Made by a program: the position numbers and the translations under genes. This document shows, one piece after another, positions 1-7,852 of a stretch of 64,000 nt of DNA. The notes below the pieces were generated by a model. That model did not search any database. It worked only from the letters and a program-made list of their open reading frames with translations, and had not been told where the DNA came from. Origin of the DNA: Leptospira ainazelensis (GTDB taxonomy: Bacteria > Spirochaetota > Leptospiria > Leptospirales > Leptospiraceae); the NCBI RefSeq assembly GCF_016918785.1, contig NZ_JAFFPT010000087.1, positions 1 through 64,000 of the forward strand. Reading direction: 5' to 3'. Within the stretch, counting starts at the first letter, position 1, and every line of letters starts with the position of its first letter.

Positions 1-1
1 C

Positions 2-220
2 AACTTAGAAAGAAAGTTCTACAAAATTTTCCAAGAAATCCCAGAGGCTAAAAGGGATTCGTTTTTTGAAAACTTAAATTTCCACGAAACGTATTGGGAC
101 TGTGAATGTGAAAAGAACTATATCCACAAAAAAAGCGAACTACTCGTATGCCCAAAGTGTAACGCACACCAAGAAGACCAACCGGACAGTCTCGTTTCGG
201 AAATCTCGGAACATATATGA
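2..220 (+). CDS. C-terminal end of a phage protein with Cys pairs (partial)
   Basis: An open frame enters from the left edge and runs 72 codons to a TGA. Its start lies outside the window. The tail contains CEC and, about 20 residues later, CPKC, a spacing that could hold a small zinc ribbon; that is inference. The last codons overlap the ATG of the next gene (ATGA), as throughout this phage cluster, which supports it being a real translated gene. No family is recognised. Confidence 0.6.
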   Translation, partial: NLERKFYKIFQEIPEAKRDSFFENLNFHETYWDCECEKNYIHKKSELLVCPKCNAHQEDQPDSLVSEISEHI

Positions 221-1290
221 GTGCTTTAAAAAGAAAAGTGCGCCCGTCCGGAATGGACGGGACATGGATCGATTTTACGATCGTAAATGGTCTAGGACTT
301 ACCGATCAGGAAAAAATTCTTTTCTCGATGATATTTAATCTTTCGAAACGGAAAGAAGGGTGCACGGCTGGGAATGCGTATTTCGCCGAAATTATGGAGA
401 AGTCGGAAAAAGCGATATCGGAAGCGATTTCAAGAATGGTTAGAAAAGGAGTTATCAAAATTCGTTTAACAAAAACTAAATTTGGGACCGCGCGTGTAAT
501 GTTTGCGAACGTAAAAGTACAAAAACCCACTCCACAACCGAACCCCGAAGCCACCCCACAAACAGAGGAACCCACTCCATACGGTATGGACAATGATCCA
601 CAAATTAAGGAGGCCACTCCCCACGGTGTGGAATGTATGCACTCCACAGAATATGGAACAGATATTAAAGGAATAATAAAAGAACATAAAAAAGAGATAG
701 AAAAGGGATCTCTCTCGAAATCAAACATTCTTACTTGGTTGAATGTTCAGGACAAAGCTCGTGATCTCATCCTTCGAGAATGGGGAGAATACGATCACTC
801 GCCAGAGACTGAAAAAACAAAGGTAAAACTTTTTGAAACATATCTGGAAGGAACAAGACCCGAACTGGTTTTGGAAATGATTCAGAAATTAATCAAAATT
901 CGTAACTCTGAAAAATTTAAGACCGACACTTTTTGGCAATCAAGACCGGTTAACATTTCTTCTGCCTTTTCCTACAAGGACCATATCAAAAACGCTTACA
1001 ATGCACTTTTACTTTTGGCAGAAACGAAACCCCGGAAAATTCAAACTGAGAATTCTCGCACAACCGAGAAAGATATAAAGACAGAAGTGAAACGAACGAA
1101 TCTTTCTATTTACGACTCTTTCGAAGATTGGGCTTGTACAAAACTTTCTCCTTCCTCCGTCGGGGTAATTAGAAAAGTTCAAACTCCAGATGAGTTGCCA
1201 TCCAGTATCCGAATGATATACGACAAGTTTGTAAAGGAAGAGGGTGGAACGCCTGTTCTTCATTCACAGGTAAAAAAGGTCGCTGTATGA
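217..1290 (+). CDS. Phage replication-initiator-like protein with N-terminal winged helix
   Basis: This 357-residue protein opens with about 100 residues that read as a helix-turn-helix/winged-helix domain of the phage replisome-organiser type (GLTDQEKILFSMIF, then TAGNAYFAEIM and SEKAISEAISRMVRKGVI as recognition helices). A Pro/Thr-rich linker with repeated PTP/ATP motifs follows (residues about 105-145). The C-terminal half is helical and charged, and could contact a helicase or loader. Its place at the head of the early region fits DNA replication or transcriptional control. It is coupled by ATGA to both neighbours. The exact role is inferred from fold and position only. Confidence 0.55.
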   Translation: MSALKRKVRPSGMDGTWIDFTIVNGLGLTDQEKILFSMIFNLSKRKEGCTAGNAYFAEIMEKSEKAISEAISRMVRKGVIKIRLTKTKFGTARVMFANVKVQKPTPQPNPEATPQTEEPTPYGMDNDPQIKEATPHGVECMHSTEYGTDIKGIIKEHKKEIEKGSLSKSNILTWLNVQDKARDLILREWGEYDHSPETEKTKVKLFETYLEGTRPELVLEMIQKLIKIRNSEKFKTDTFWQSRPVNISSAFSYKDHIKNAYNALLLLAETKPRKIQTENSRTTEKDIKTEVKRTNLSIYDSFEDWACTKLSPSSVGVIRKVQTPDELPSSIRMIYDKFVKEEGGTPVLHSQVKKVAV

Positions 1291-1334
1291 TTGGTATTAT
1301 TTTTTTGGGAAAAAAAGCAAAGGAGGAAAAACAA

Positions 1335-1520
1335 GTGAATAAGGAATTAGAGGAGTCGATTGTCTGGCATTTTGAAAATGGATACTCGAAGGAGAAAACC
1401 TGGGAGATCAAACAGTGGTCATATCCTAAGTTGAAACTTGCGGAAGTAAAAGTAATTTTCGACGAGCTTGAAAGTAGGATTCCGAAAGCCGGTGTGCGAA
1501 GAGAGATTCTAACCGCTTAG
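1335..1520 (+). CDS. Small charged phage protein
   Basis: The GTG at 1335 is preferred because a strong Shine-Dalgarno AGGAGG (1321-1326) sits eight bases before it. An ATG at 1287 in the same frame overlaps the previous stop but has no such signal. The 61-residue product is acidic and helical (NKELEESIVWHFENGY) with no recognised domain. A role in early phage functions is guessed from position only. Confidence 0.55.
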   Translation: MNKELEESIVWHFENGYSKEKTWEIKQWSYPKLKLAEVKVIFDELESRIPKAGVRREILTA

Positions 1521-1535
1521 AGAGTCGTAAAGAAA

Positions 1536-1949
1536 GTGAAAAAGATTTCAGATTCAAAACTAAAGGCTGAGTTTTTCGAAGCCTTGGAAGAAGGATTTCG
1601 AAAAGAAGAAATGAGGAAGTTACTCGAAGGAGGAAGGTTTTTTACAGTGAGATCCAAAAAAAGCGGACTCCTTTGTATCGCAATGCTTGTTTCCGGAATG
1701 GAAGAGATTCAAACGTATCAAGTGATCCGCTACAAGGATAAACGGACTAAGTGGATAGGGCAAGAAGAGTTGGTAACGGATTTTGATCCGATCGACGCAA
1801 ACCCTGACCCTTTGCTTTTGAGTTGGATTTCCAAAGAATACAAAGAAAAACAAGAAAGCGATGAAAGCTTTCGTAAACTCCTAATTAAAAAAGAAAGCGA
1901 GATAATCCCAGATCAAACAAACGCGCAATTAAGGAGTAAGTCCGCATGA
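1536..1949 (+). CDS. Hypothetical phage protein
   Basis: A 137-residue protein with a GTG start 15 bases after the previous stop. The first 40 residues are a charged helix. The middle looks beta-rich (RFFTVRSKKSGLLCIAMLVSG), and the C-terminus is Lys/Glu-rich. No catalytic motif or known family is recognised. Its stop overlaps the next ATG by four bases (ATGA), so it belongs to the same translationally coupled early operon. Confidence 0.55.
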   Translation: MKKISDSKLKAEFFEALEEGFRKEEMRKLLEGGRFFTVRSKKSGLLCIAMLVSGMEEIQTYQVIRYKDKRTKWIGQEELVTDFDPIDANPDPLLLSWISKEYKEKQESDESFRKLLIKKESEIIPDQTNAQLRSKSA

Positions 1950-2176
1950 AGGAAAGACAGTTATACATCCATACAACCCCGAGAGGATTTCAAAAAGCAA
2001 AGTTTTTAGACGCTTTGGGGAGAAGTTCCAGTATCGAAGAAACAAACGAACTTGGAGACAAGCCGTCTTTCTGGTTTGGACTTGATAACGGAGACAGAAT
2101 TCGATTCGATCAGGAAATGGCGAGAATGGCTGCGCCACTTCTATCGCACTTTGCGGAAACCGGAAAAATAGCATGA
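1946..2176 (+). CDS. Hypothetical small phage protein
   Basis: A 76-residue protein that starts with the ATGA overlap from the previous gene. It has short beta-like stretches (RQLYIHTTPRGFQKAKFLDAL, in part) and a run of polar residues, and no transmembrane segment. Not recognised. Position and coupling are the only grounds for calling it a gene of the early phage operon. Confidence 0.5.
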   Translation: MKERQLYIHTTPRGFQKAKFLDALGRSSSIEETNELGDKPSFWFGLDNGDRIRFDQEMARMAAPLLSHFAETGKIA

Positions 2177-2247
2177 ATTTTATTTTATCAAACGTGAACC
2201 CTGCGGCAATTCAGTCGCAGGGATAGGGAGGGTAGTCGCATCATCCA

Positions 2248-2406
2248 ATGAATGGAATCTTAGTAATTTACACCTTTTGGTTAGGAGCTTGTCTTTTCGT
2301 TTTCGCAGTCCTTGCTCTTGTCCTTATCTTTTCTTTGGGAAATTTTCCCTTAAACAAACCTAGATCAATCGATCAAAAACAAACGAAAAACCATAACTCA
2401 GAATGA
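2248..2406 (+). CDS. Small single-pass membrane protein
   Basis: A 52-codon frame translating to a short N-terminus, one hydrophobic helix at residues 5-31 (core LGACLFVFAVLALVLIFSLG) and a polar, Lys/Gln-rich tail. The stop overlaps the next ATG in the pattern used by the neighbouring genes, and it fills what would otherwise be a 220-base hole. No clear Shine-Dalgarno is seen. Function is unknown; small phage membrane proteins can serve in superinfection exclusion, but nothing here shows it. Confidence 0.4.
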   Translation: MNGILVIYTFWLGACLFVFAVLALVLIFSLGNFPLNKPRSIDQKQTKNHNSE

Positions 2407-2711
2407 CGTTCCGAGAAGCCGCGATCGCAATGCGGATCTCCCAGAACACTCTTCAAAAACTCGTTCATCGATACAAATTCATAAGGTACGTAGAACGATA
2501 CAATTCCCAAAACCAAAGAATCTTTGATCTCTCCGGAGACGATATTCACAAACTCATTTCGATGAAAAACGATTCGGGAATGGGTTCTTGGAGATCCTTT
2601 CTAACTCTCTATACGCATAGAGATTATTTCCCAGTTCACACAACGCAGTATATCAAAGACGCGGACGCGGAATTTGTAAGGACACATCTTGAGGAGTGTG
2701 GGTGGAAATGA
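2403..2711 (+). CDS. Helix-turn-helix DNA-binding protein (excisionase/MerR-like)
   Basis: The N-terminal 50 residues read as a small winged HTH: TFREAAIAMRISQNTLQKLV is a helix-turn-helix with the Ala/Ile pattern of excisionase or MerR-type domains, followed by a wing ending in RIFDLSGDDI. The remaining 50 residues are unassigned. A protein this short (102 residues) and in this place could be a phage regulator or Xis-like factor. The DNA-binding call is fairly safe; the target is unknown. Confidence 0.55.
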   Translation: MTFREAAIAMRISQNTLQKLVHRYKFIRYVERYNSQNQRIFDLSGDDIHKLISMKNDSGMGSWRSFLTLYTHRDYFPVHTTQYIKDADAEFVRTHLEECGWK

Positions 2712-2809
2712 AATGTATATTCAAAAAGTATTAAATAAAAATAAAAGTTTACTTAGTAGATCCTTTTTCTAGTGGTTAAAACACAAAATCAGTCAAAGGA
2801 GACTAACGT

Positions 2810-3286
2810 ATGAAAACGATTCTACAGATTATCAAAAACAAAGGAGGGCTTGAGAAGTTAAAAGAGGGTGACGAGTCTATTAAAGTTGAGAACGGACCGT
2901 ATATGGATCTTCACATCGAGTATATAGGAGAAGGACCTCACGGATACGATTCGGTCAGCGTTGCTCATTACTTTGAACAAAACGGGGATCTAATGAAAGA
3001 TCCGGAAATGTGTTTTGAAGTAAGAGACGTTGAGATTTTAAAAATTGTAAAAGGGGCGTCGAAAGTCGTAATTGAAAATGTTCTCGTCCCTTATCTTTTC
3101 ATTCAAGATGGAGGTAGGTTTTCGAGATACGATGAGGTATATACAACGGATGACGACGGGAAGATTGTCCGTACCGACCAAAACCTTTTGTATCAGTTGA
3201 AAAGATTTGCCGAACAGTGGGACAAGAATATTAAACAGCAAGGGTTTGTAACTGCATCGAAAGTAAAAAAGGGCGGTCAAAAATGA
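2810..3286 (+). CDS. Hypothetical phage protein
   Basis: This 158-residue gene has a good Shine-Dalgarno (AAAGGAG seven bases before the ATG). It follows a 98-base non-coding A/T-rich gap, so it may begin a new transcription unit. The product is soluble and mixed alpha/beta, with a segment LHIEYIGEGPHGYDSVSVAHYF that is the most distinctive part and a Lys-rich end. No family is recognised. It overlaps the next gene by ATGA. Confidence 0.55.
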   Translation: MKTILQIIKNKGGLEKLKEGDESIKVENGPYMDLHIEYIGEGPHGYDSVSVAHYFEQNGDLMKDPEMCFEVRDVEILKIVKGASKVVIENVLVPYLFIQDGGRFSRYDEVYTTDDDGKIVRTDQNLLYQLKRFAEQWDKNIKQQGFVTASKVKKGGQK

Positions 3287-3474
3287 ACGCCGAAGACGCA
3301 AGATACCAAATCCAAATCATAAAACTGAGACTACTCAGCAAGGAAATAGACTACAAGGAGGCGAGGGAGCTTGCGGCCCCTCACCTCAAAAGCCTAAACG
3401 AGATAGGTAGGCAAATTGCAAAAAAATACAATAAAAACCACTGCCCAATTACCTTTACAGGAATGATGCGATGA
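3283..3474 (+). CDS. Small helical phage protein
   Basis: A 63-residue, mostly helical and basic protein (IKLRLLSKEIDYKEARELAAPHL), with ATGA overlaps at both ends. The pattern resembles other tiny phage proteins rich in heptad-like Leu/Ala spacing, but no family is recognised. Confidence 0.5.
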   Translation: MNAEDARYQIQIIKLRLLSKEIDYKEARELAAPHLKSLNEIGRQIAKKYNKNHCPITFTGMMR

Positions 3475-3863
3475 AAATATACACGAGTTACTTTGGAAAT
3501 GTTCGAAATCTTCCCGTTGAAATCGTTCCGGTTTCGATTGCGAGACACGCAAAGTTTTGGCCTGGACTCAAATACTTCCCTTTGGCTCCTGATAGCGAGA
3601 CTTTGAAAATACAAACTGGTGAATACACGCTGAGATTTAACAAAAAGCTTTCTAAACTCAATGCGGTAAGCGTTTTAGAAGAGTTGATTTCGATATCAGA
3701 AGGAAAGGACATCGCTCTACTTTGTTACGAAAAACCGGGAGACTTTTGTCACCGGCGACTCGTAGCTGAGTGGATCGAAAAGGAAACAGGAATGAAAGTT
3801 TTGGAATACCAAAACAAAGAAGTAGAAAAAAAAGAAGAAACGAAACAACCAAAACTCTTTTAG
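3471..3863 (+). CDS. DUF488-family protein
   Basis: This 130-residue protein fits the DUF488 family. The N-terminus has the IYTSYFGNVRNLP / VSIARHAKFWPG strand-and-loop segments. The signature Cys-rich end is clear: ALLCYEKPGDFCHRRLVAEWI, matching the family's C-E-x-x-x-x-x-C-H-R pattern. The biochemical role is not settled; DUF488 proteins often sit beside nucleic-acid modification or defence genes. Here the gene is directly before a methylase-like/acetyltransferase-like gene and a ParB-domain gene, which suggests a shared DNA-modification job (inference). Confidence 0.75.
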   Translation: MKIYTSYFGNVRNLPVEIVPVSIARHAKFWPGLKYFPLAPDSETLKIQTGEYTLRFNKKLSKLNAVSVLEELISISEGKDIALLCYEKPGDFCHRRLVAEWIEKETGMKVLEYQNKEVEKKEETKQPKLF

Positions 3864-5167
3864 TGGGTTTCATCGGTTCTGTCCCACCGGAAGCCAGAGC
3901 GATCCTCGTAGATATATTATCGAAGGTTGAAAAATCTCGAGATATCTTTGTAGGATGCTCTGGCAATTTTACGATCGACCGTGTTCTCTCAGGACTTGGA
4001 TACAAAGTCCATTCAAACGATGTCTCCCTTTATTCAAAACTCATCGCGGACATTATTCTAATTCAGGATACGGATCTAAAGTGTAATGACCCTATATTCA
4101 AGGGAGTTTTTCAAAAATGGCCGAAGAATTCCAGATACAGAAAGCTAGTTGAAGTGATGTATGTTTTGAAAACTTCGAAATTTCGACCTTGTTCCAATGA
4201 TTTCCAAAGAGAGATGTGGGAGTCGTATTTAGAAAAAGGGGATGAGTTCTATGAAAGAACAATCAAGAAATTCGAAACAGGAGGGGTTTTTGATTTTAAA
4301 ATAGAATCCTTTTACTTTGGAGATTTTCTAAACCATATCCAGAATTGTGAGGGAGTGAGTTTTCTATTTGCTCCGACTTACAAAGGCGGATATGAGAAGA
4401 TGTACAAAACCGTAGAGGAGGTCTTTGAATACCAAAAAGCGACTTACAATCTTTTTGATAGCAAGAATGCAGAAAAAACTTACTTAAACCTTTTGGAGAC
4501 AGGAGAATCAGTAATCTATTCAGATATCGATTTCCCCGAACTCGCACCTTTCAAAAAAGGAATCGTTAAGTATTCAAATAAAAAAGACGTAGCACTTTAC
4601 ACTAGTGTCAAGGCTCACAAAACTTACTTTTTTTCTCCGGCTCAAAGTAACGAAAACCCAACCCTCAAAATTATTCCGAGTGATTTCCAATTCACAGAAA
4701 ATTCTAAAATTGAAATTGCGAAGGTAACTTCGGATCTGATCTTTCACTACAAACATATCTTCATGTCTTCGAGAGTAAACTATTCAGACAAAGAAGATTT
4801 TGGGATCGCGTTTCTTGTGGATGGAAAGGTTTTCGGATTTGCAGGATTTAAAAAGTTCATGAGCAATATGGACTCTATGTTTGTATCTTCTGATTTTGTT
4901 GTGAAATCCGGAGAAAGAAGACTCTCAAAACTTCTCATCATGCTTTTACTTTCCAAAGAAGTAAAAAAACTACTTAGAAGCCACTATTTACACGCGTATA
5001 GAGGTGTGAAGACTTCCGTATATACAGAACACCCGGTATCGATGAAATACAGGGGAGTGTATGAACTCACCGAAAGAAAAAAAGGGAAGTTAGTCTACTC
5101 CCAAGAATTCTCAAACGCGTCAATGGTTGAAATATTCAAAACATGGTTCCAGACAAAGAGGAAATAA
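3863..5167 (+). CDS. Putative phage DNA-modification protein (methylase-like N-terminus, acetyltransferase-like C-terminus)
   Basis: The GTG at 3863 is preferred: it overlaps the previous TAG as TAGTG, the same junction used by the gene at 13645. An ATG at 3770 would bury 90 bases in the DUF488 gene. The 434-residue product starts with a glycine-loop segment FVGCSGNFTIDRVL (residues about 29-42) followed by SNDVSLYS, which looks like motif I and the acidic strand of a Rossmann methylase. The last third (FLVDGKVFGFAGF, GERRLSKLLIMLLLS) resembles a GNAT acetyltransferase of the kind seen in phage Mom-like base-modification proteins. The ParB-domain neighbour fits that. All functional claims are inference. 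Confidence 0.5.
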   Translation: MGFIGSVPPEARAILVDILSKVEKSRDIFVGCSGNFTIDRVLSGLGYKVHSNDVSLYSKLIADIILIQDTDLKCNDPIFKGVFQKWPKNSRYRKLVEVMYVLKTSKFRPCSNDFQREMWESYLEKGDEFYERTIKKFETGGVFDFKIESFYFGDFLNHIQNCEGVSFLFAPTYKGGYEKMYKTVEEVFEYQKATYNLFDSKNAEKTYLNLLETGESVIYSDIDFPELAPFKKGIVKYSNKKDVALYTSVKAHKTYFFSPAQSNENPTLKIIPSDFQFTENSKIEIAKVTSDLIFHYKHIFMSSRVNYSDKEDFGIAFLVDGKVFGFAGFKKFMSNMDSMFVSSDFVVKSGERRLSKLLIMLLLSKEVKKLLRSHYLHAYRGVKTSVYTEHPVSMKYRGVYELTERKKGKLVYSQEFSNASMVEIFKTWFQTKRK

Positions 5168-5892
5168 ATGCAAAACTTCAGGAAATCAATCAGTTCATAG
5201 CTCCTTACAAACTCGCCTGGGTAGATCCGGTAAAAGACTGCGAACTTCTCACGGTAAACGCTCGTTTCATGACGCCGGATCAAATGAACAGACTCGTTGA
5301 GAACGTAAAAAGGGACGGGTTTCTCTCTCAACTTCCCTTTGCGGTAAAAATAGATGAGAAATACAAAATCATTTCAGGAAACCACAGAGTTACCGCATCG
5401 ATCAAAGCAAAACTCCCGGCGATTCTAGTTTTGTATATAGAGGATATCGATTCGGAAAGAGAACTAGCGATTCAACTTTCTCACAACTCCATTTCAGGAC
5501 AGGACGATTTAGGAATCCTAAAAACCCTCTACCTCCAAATCAAAGAACTCGATTGGAAAGCCTACTCAGGAATTGACGAGCAAGCACTCCTAAACTACCA
5601 AATCCCGGAGCTCATCCCGATTTCCGAATCCGACATTCAGTTAAACGAAATCAGACTCTTCTATGCAGACCTCGATTTAAAAAGAATCGATCTCACCTTA
5701 GAAGCCTTAGAAAAAAAGATCATCGATGACAAAAGAGACCGCGTTGTCCTCGGGGACTTCGAAAGATTCGTTGAGACGATGACGGAAGTTAAAAGAAGAC
5801 TCAACGTAAAAAACCATTCTGTCGCGTTCATCAAGATGATCGAGATCTGTGAAGAATGGATCCGCGAAAACGATAACGAATCCTGTGCCTAA
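5143..5892 (+). CDS. ParB/Srx-fold domain protein
   Basis: A 249-residue protein with a ParB-type nuclease/CTPase domain. The hallmark ISGNHRVTASIKAK (residues 77-90) carries the family G-x-H-R core, after a VNARFMTPDQMNRLVENVKRDGF strand-helix unit. The C-terminal half is helical and unassigned. Phage ParB-domain proteins next to modification enzymes are thought to guide or assist base modification rather than segregation. The start overlaps the end of the upstream gene by 25 bases. Confidence 0.75.
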   Translation: MVPDKEEINAKLQEINQFIAPYKLAWVDPVKDCELLTVNARFMTPDQMNRLVENVKRDGFLSQLPFAVKIDEKYKIISGNHRVTASIKAKLPAILVLYIEDIDSERELAIQLSHNSISGQDDLGILKTLYLQIKELDWKAYSGIDEQALLNYQIPELIPISESDIQLNEIRLFYADLDLKRIDLTLEALEKKIIDDKRDRVVLGDFERFVETMTEVKRRLNVKNHSVAFIKMIEICEEWIRENDNESCA

Positions 5893-6313
5893 ACAGAGCG
5901 GAAGACCTTCCAAGTTAAGCGAGAAGGTAAAAGAAAAGTTTTTCGCCGCGATCTCAAACGGTCATACATACGAGTCTTCTTGTGCACTCGCGGGAATTTC
6001 AGAACGTGCCTTCTATCAGTGGAAAGCAAAAGGGACCGAGCCAACCGAGAAACGAAATTCCGAATATGTGCAATTTGTGCAGGAACTTGCGGAAAAAGAA
6101 GCACTCGCAAAGATCAAACTCCTAAGCGACATCCAAAAGAGTGACTCTTGGCAAGCGAAGGCATGGATACTCGAAAGAAGATGGCCGGAAGAGTGGGGGA
6201 GAAAAGACAAAGTCTCTGTTGAGAAAGAAGTGCAACAGGTTGTAGTTTACTTACCCGACAATGGAAGAACTCCGATTGATGTAAACCAAAACGATTCTAA
6301 AAGTTCTACTTGA
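5885..6313 (+). CDS. Terminase small subunit
   Basis: The protein reads as a small terminase/HTH packaging protein. A basic N-terminus KQSGRPSKLSEK leads into an HTH (AISNGHTYESSCALAGISERAFYQW), a helical oligomerisation part, and the typical end AWILERRWPEEWGRKDKV that many small subunits share. It should bind the packaging site and feed DNA to the large subunit, whose gene follows with a four-base overlap. The GTG at 5885 gives the usual VPKQSGRPSK beginning; the ATG at 5849 would overlap the ParB-domain gene by 44 bases. Confidence 0.8.
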   Translation: MPKQSGRPSKLSEKVKEKFFAAISNGHTYESSCALAGISERAFYQWKAKGTEPTEKRNSEYVQFVQELAEKEALAKIKLLSDIQKSDSWQAKAWILERRWPEEWGRKDKVSVEKEVQQVVVYLPDNGRTPIDVNQNDSKSST

Positions 6314-7710
6314 ATATAGGTTCGCGAATCATCCAGGCCCAACCCGGACCGCAAGAAAGTTTTCTAGCAACTCCTGTTGACATTGCTTTTTTTGGAGGAG
6401 CTAAAGGCGGAGGAAAGTCGTATGCGATTACGATTGATCCGTTACGATACATCCACATACCAAAATTCACCGCAGTCTTTTTTCGGAAGAACTCAACGGA
6501 CCTTCGTAAGCCCGGAGGACTTTGGGACGAAGCAAATAACCTTTATCCTCTCCTGGGTGGAATCGCTCGCGAGTCTCCGGCTCTTGAATACAGAATCAAA
6601 AAAGCAAGTATCCAATATCACCACCTCCAACTTGAGAAAACAAAGTTTAGTTGGGAAGGTTCGCAAGTTGCCGGATTCTATTTTGATGAGTGTAACCAGT
6701 TTTCAGAAGACACATTTTTCTTCATGGGATCCCGGAACCGATCGGGAAGTGGGGTTTTACCATACGTTCGAGCTACGTGTAACCCGGATCCAGATTCTTG
6801 GATAAGAAGGTTCCTTGATTGGTGGATAGACCGAGATACCGGTCTTCCCATTCCTGAACGAGATGGAAAGATCCGCTATTTTCTTCGGGTGAAGAATGAA
6901 TTTTACTTCGCGGACTCTAAAAAAGAACTCACACACAGTTTCCGAGACTTCACAGAACAGGATATACGGTCGGTTACGTTTATTAGGTCTTCTGTATATG
7001 ATAACAAAATCCTTTTAGAGAAAAACCCTGGCTACTTGGCAAACCTCAAGTCAATGGCCGACTATGAGCGTGAGCGTTACTTAGAAGGCAATTGGAATGC
7101 AAGGCCGACCGCCGGAAAAGTTTTTAACCGTCACTGGTTTGGACACGCACCGGATTTTCCAAATGACATGAAGCTATTTCGCTTCTGGGACTTGGCTGCG
7201 ACTGTAAAAAAAACTGCGAAAGACGATCCCGATTTTACCGCAACCGCAATCGGTGGATTCAAAGACGGGATCCTTTACTTAAAATTCGATCAGAACCGGC
7301 TCGCTTGGCATGACGTAAAGAAATGGATCCAGAGAGAATCCGAACTCGACAAGATTCAATACGCAAAATACGGCAAAGTAAAAGTAGGCGTTGAAAAAGA
7401 ACCCGGTGCAACGGGTAAGGGGGCCGCAGAAGATATCATCTCGCTTCTTGCCGAGATTGGAGTTGAGTGTGTATCGTATCCCCCTCATGGAGATAAACTC
7501 TCACGCGCACTTCCTTGGGCGGGCCTCGCCGGCATTGGAAAAGTGGTCATCGTCCACAGTCCTAACACTTCAATCGAAACAATTCTCTCCACTCTTCACA
7601 ACTTTATCGGAGATGGAAAAGGTCACGACGACATCGTAGATGGAGGTTCGGGTGTTTACTACATGTCGATTGAAAAAGTCTTTGTTGCATCCTTCGGCCT
7701 TGCTTCTTAA
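6310..7710 (+). CDS. Terminase large subunit
   Basis: This is the packaging motor and nuclease, 466 residues, with a TTG start overlapping the small-subunit stop. A Walker A motif GGAKGGGKS lies at residues 29-37 and the Walker B-like GFYFDECNQF sits about 100 residues on. The RNase H-fold nuclease half has RFWDLAATVK with a following DDPDFTATA, and ends in GHDDIVDG, the expected final acidic pair. Length and motif order are complete, so it is likely intact. It pumps DNA into the prohead through the portal encoded next. Confidence 0.92.
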   Translation: MNIGSRIIQAQPGPQESFLATPVDIAFFGGAKGGGKSYAITIDPLRYIHIPKFTAVFFRKNSTDLRKPGGLWDEANNLYPLLGGIARESPALEYRIKKASIQYHHLQLEKTKFSWEGSQVAGFYFDECNQFSEDTFFFMGSRNRSGSGVLPYVRATCNPDPDSWIRRFLDWWIDRDTGLPIPERDGKIRYFLRVKNEFYFADSKKELTHSFRDFTEQDIRSVTFIRSSVYDNKILLEKNPGYLANLKSMADYERERYLEGNWNARPTAGKVFNRHWFGHAPDFPNDMKLFRFWDLAATVKKTAKDDPDFTATAIGGFKDGILYLKFDQNRLAWHDVKKWIQRESELDKIQYAKYGKVKVGVEKEPGATGKGAAEDIISLLAEIGVECVSYPPHGDKLSRALPWAGLAGIGKVVIVHSPNTSIETILSTLHNFIGDGKGHDDIVDGGSGVYYMSIEKVFVASFGLAS

Positions 7711-7852
7711 AAAACAAAACGCGCGTTTTTACTGACTGTTTTCCATCGAGAAGATATAGTAAAAATAGGCCGTTTGGATTTTTTAAAATCGAATTGGTCT
7801 CACGTTGGATCCTTCAACGAAAAAGGGGTAACAAACTGATTTTTAAAAACTC

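Noticed and set aside
102..338. 78-codon plus-strand frame over the first gene junction
   Set aside because: Shadow of the partial gene 2-220 and the gene at 217; basic, low-complexity sequence and no Shine-Dalgarno.
2173..2226. 17-codon frame with ATGA overlap after the gene ending at 2176
   Set aside because: Too short and without a coding pattern; the overlap alone is not enough.
7716..7729. AAAACGCGCGTTTT palindrome followed by T after the terminase
   Set aside because: Only a five-base stem would form with a four-base loop; too weak for a terminator, and the late genes continue on the same strand.
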